From NCBI GenBank assembly GCA_014379235.1, contig JACMMD010000202.1:1-5932 (forward strand): DNA of 5,932 bases. The letters are read 5' to 3'. The notes beneath the pieces are model-generated. The model saw only the letters and a program-made list of their open reading frames with translations. It was not told the origin of the DNA and made no database searches. Made by a program: the position numbers and the translations under genes. Of this stretch, positions 5,201-5,932 are shown one piece after another; within the stretch, counting starts at the first letter, position 1; each line of letters opens with the position of its first letter. The DNA is from Anaerolineae bacterium. Its GTDB lineage: Bacteria; Chloroflexota; Anaerolineae; Aggregatilineales; Phototrophicaceae.

Positions 5201-5211
5201 CTATACTATAG
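5201..5211. promoter_or_regulatory. symmetric -10-like box in the divergent intergenic region
   Basis: CTATA-C-TATAG is a palindrome with 5-bp arms. Rightward it reads TATACT (5202-5207) and leftward TATAGT (5210-5205), both close to the TATAAT -10 consensus. It lies 27 bp upstream of the methyltransferase ATG and 91 bp upstream of the leftward gene. No convincing -35 box is visible; in the rightward direction that position falls inside the heptad repeats. The call rests on position and sequence only. Confidence 0.35.
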
Positions 5212-5238
5212 TCGTTATCTGCTACAGGACAAATTTCG

Positions 5239-5932
5239 ATGGATGACACCACTGTCCGCCGCCTGAACGACATCAACCGCGAGTTCTACCGCATCACCGC
5301 CGCCGATTTTGACCAGACTCGCCAGCAAGCATGGCCCGGTTGGGAGCGCCTGCTGCCCTATCTTGATGTGAGTTCACAGGCGCTATCGGTTTTGGATGTG
5401 GGCTGCGGTAACGGGCGTTTCGGCCTGTTTTTAGCAAGCTCTGTAGGGGCGGCTCACGAGCCGCCCCTACGTATTCTTTATCACGGCATCGACAACAACG
5501 CGGCGCTTTTATCACGGGCGCAGCATTCTCTCGCTGCTCTCCCGAACATTTCCTCAACACTTGAAGAACGGGACATCGTCGATGGGTACATCGTTGAGGA
5601 TTTGCCATCAACCGGACGCTATGACCTCGTAGCGCTGTTCGGAGTGCTGCATCACGTTCCCGATTTCGAGCGGCGTAAAACCTTACTGCGAACGCTGGCG
5701 GAGCGTGTGCGTCCCGGTGGCGTGTTGGCCTTCGCTTGTTGGCGTTTCTATGAAGAACTACGCTGGCGAGAACGCATCACGCCATGGCCGGACGATCTAG
5801 CGGATAAGGTCGAAGCGGGCGATTATCTGCTCGATTGGCGGCGCGGAGAAACAGCACTGCGCTACTGCCATTACGTCGATGATGCCGAACATGCCGCGCT
5901 CATCGCCGCGACAGGTCTAAACGAGGTCGCCA
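5239..5932 (+). CDS. class I SAM-dependent methyltransferase, Trm9/ALKBH8-like, 3' end beyond window
   Basis: 231 complete codons are visible, with no stop before the right edge. The Rossmann-fold landmarks are in order: VLDVGCGNGRFG (51-62, SAM-binding motif I), GIDNN (83-87, acidic residue D85 at the end of strand 2), YDLVALFGVLHHVPDFERR (128-146, motif IV region) and RVRPGGVLAFACW (156-168). The N-terminus carries ADFDQTRQQAWPGWERLL (22-39), which resembles the HFSxTRxxPWPxVxxFL signature of Trm9/ALKBH8 tRNA methyltransferases. GCGNG and the RPGG...W segment fit that family too. Those enzymes methylate the cm5U product of Elp3, which is encoded nearby. The family assignment is by memory; generic methyltransferase is certain, Trm9-like is moderate. 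Residues 69-78 (VGAAHEPPLR) are encoded by a palindromic repeat. AGGA lies 9 nt before the ATG. Confidence 0.9.
   Translation, partial: MDDTTVRRLNDINREFYRITAADFDQTRQQAWPGWERLLPYLDVSSQALSVLDVGCGNGRFGLFLASSVGAAHEPPLRILYHGIDNNAALLSRAQHSLAALPNISSTLEERDIVDGYIVEDLPSTGRYDLVALFGVLHHVPDFERRKTLLRTLAERVRPGGVLAFACWRFYEELRWRERITPWPDDLADKVEAGDYLLDWRRGETALRYCHYVDDAEHAALIAATGLNEVA
5443..5470. repeat. 28-bp palindrome, GTAGGGGC family (copy 3), inside the methyltransferase gene
   Basis: The arms GTAGGGGCGGCTC (5443-5455) and GAGCCGCCCCTAC (5458-5470) are perfect inverted copies around AC. The outer 8 bp match copies 1 and 2. It lies in frame in the methyltransferase gene and encodes V69 to R78, between motif I and the second strand of the Rossmann fold. 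A loop of variable length is normal there, so the extra residues are probably tolerated. No target-site duplication is evident in the flanks. Confidence 0.9.

Noticed and set aside
5294..5611. 105-codon minus-strand frame inside the methyltransferase gene
   Set aside because: The plus strand encodes ordered methyltransferase motifs across this interval; the minus frame is Cys/Arg-rich noise.

Overview
The window (about 57% G+C by eye) looks like chromosomal DNA of a Chloroflexota bacterium, probably from the Anaerolineae/Chloroflexia side. This rests on the combination of genes, not on a marker gene. The combination is a stand-alone Elp3-type radical-SAM/GNAT tRNA enzyme (rare in bacteria, with a structurally studied member in Dehalococcoides), membrane-anchored Thr/Pro-rich proteins, tandem M42 peptidases, and two kinds of intergenic palindromic repeat. 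The phylum assignment is inference.

Layout, left to right. Positions 1-5109 hold six genes, all on the minus strand, so transcription runs leftward from about 5.1 kb. In transcription order they are: a small two-helix membrane protein with a VGGLEVEL motif (5109-4648), a hairpin, elp3 (4594-2723), a Thr/Pro-rich single-pass membrane protein fused stop-to-start with elp3 (2722-2264), a second homologous Thr/Pro-rich membrane protein (2137-1460), a full-length M42 aminopeptidase with an acidic tail (1376-186), and the N-terminus of a second M42 peptidase that leaves the window (128-1). At 5110-5238 a divergent intergenic region carries a heptad-repeat hairpin and a symmetric -10-like box. A rightward class I methyltransferase follows (5239 to beyond 5932).

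How the genes may work together. Elp3 makes the cm5U-type modification at wobble U34 of tRNA. The N-terminal half of the divergent methyltransferase reads like the Trm9/ALKBH8 methyltransferase family, which in eukaryotes methylates exactly that product to mcm5U. Their proximity suggests a compact bacterial wobble-uridine pathway, and this is the most interesting idea in the window. The two Thr/Pro-rich proteins share a conserved membrane segment and a short ectodomain motif; they look like tandem surface-anchored paralogs of unknown function.

Repeats. Three 28-29 bp palindromes share GTAGGGGC/GCCCCTAC ends but have different, internally complementary cores. One lies inside the methyltransferase reading frame and adds about ten residues. 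Two other intergenic elements are built from degenerate 7-bp units arranged as inverted arms. There is no intergenic stretch longer than about 130 bases, and I see no rRNA, tRNA, CRISPR array, transposase or phage gene.
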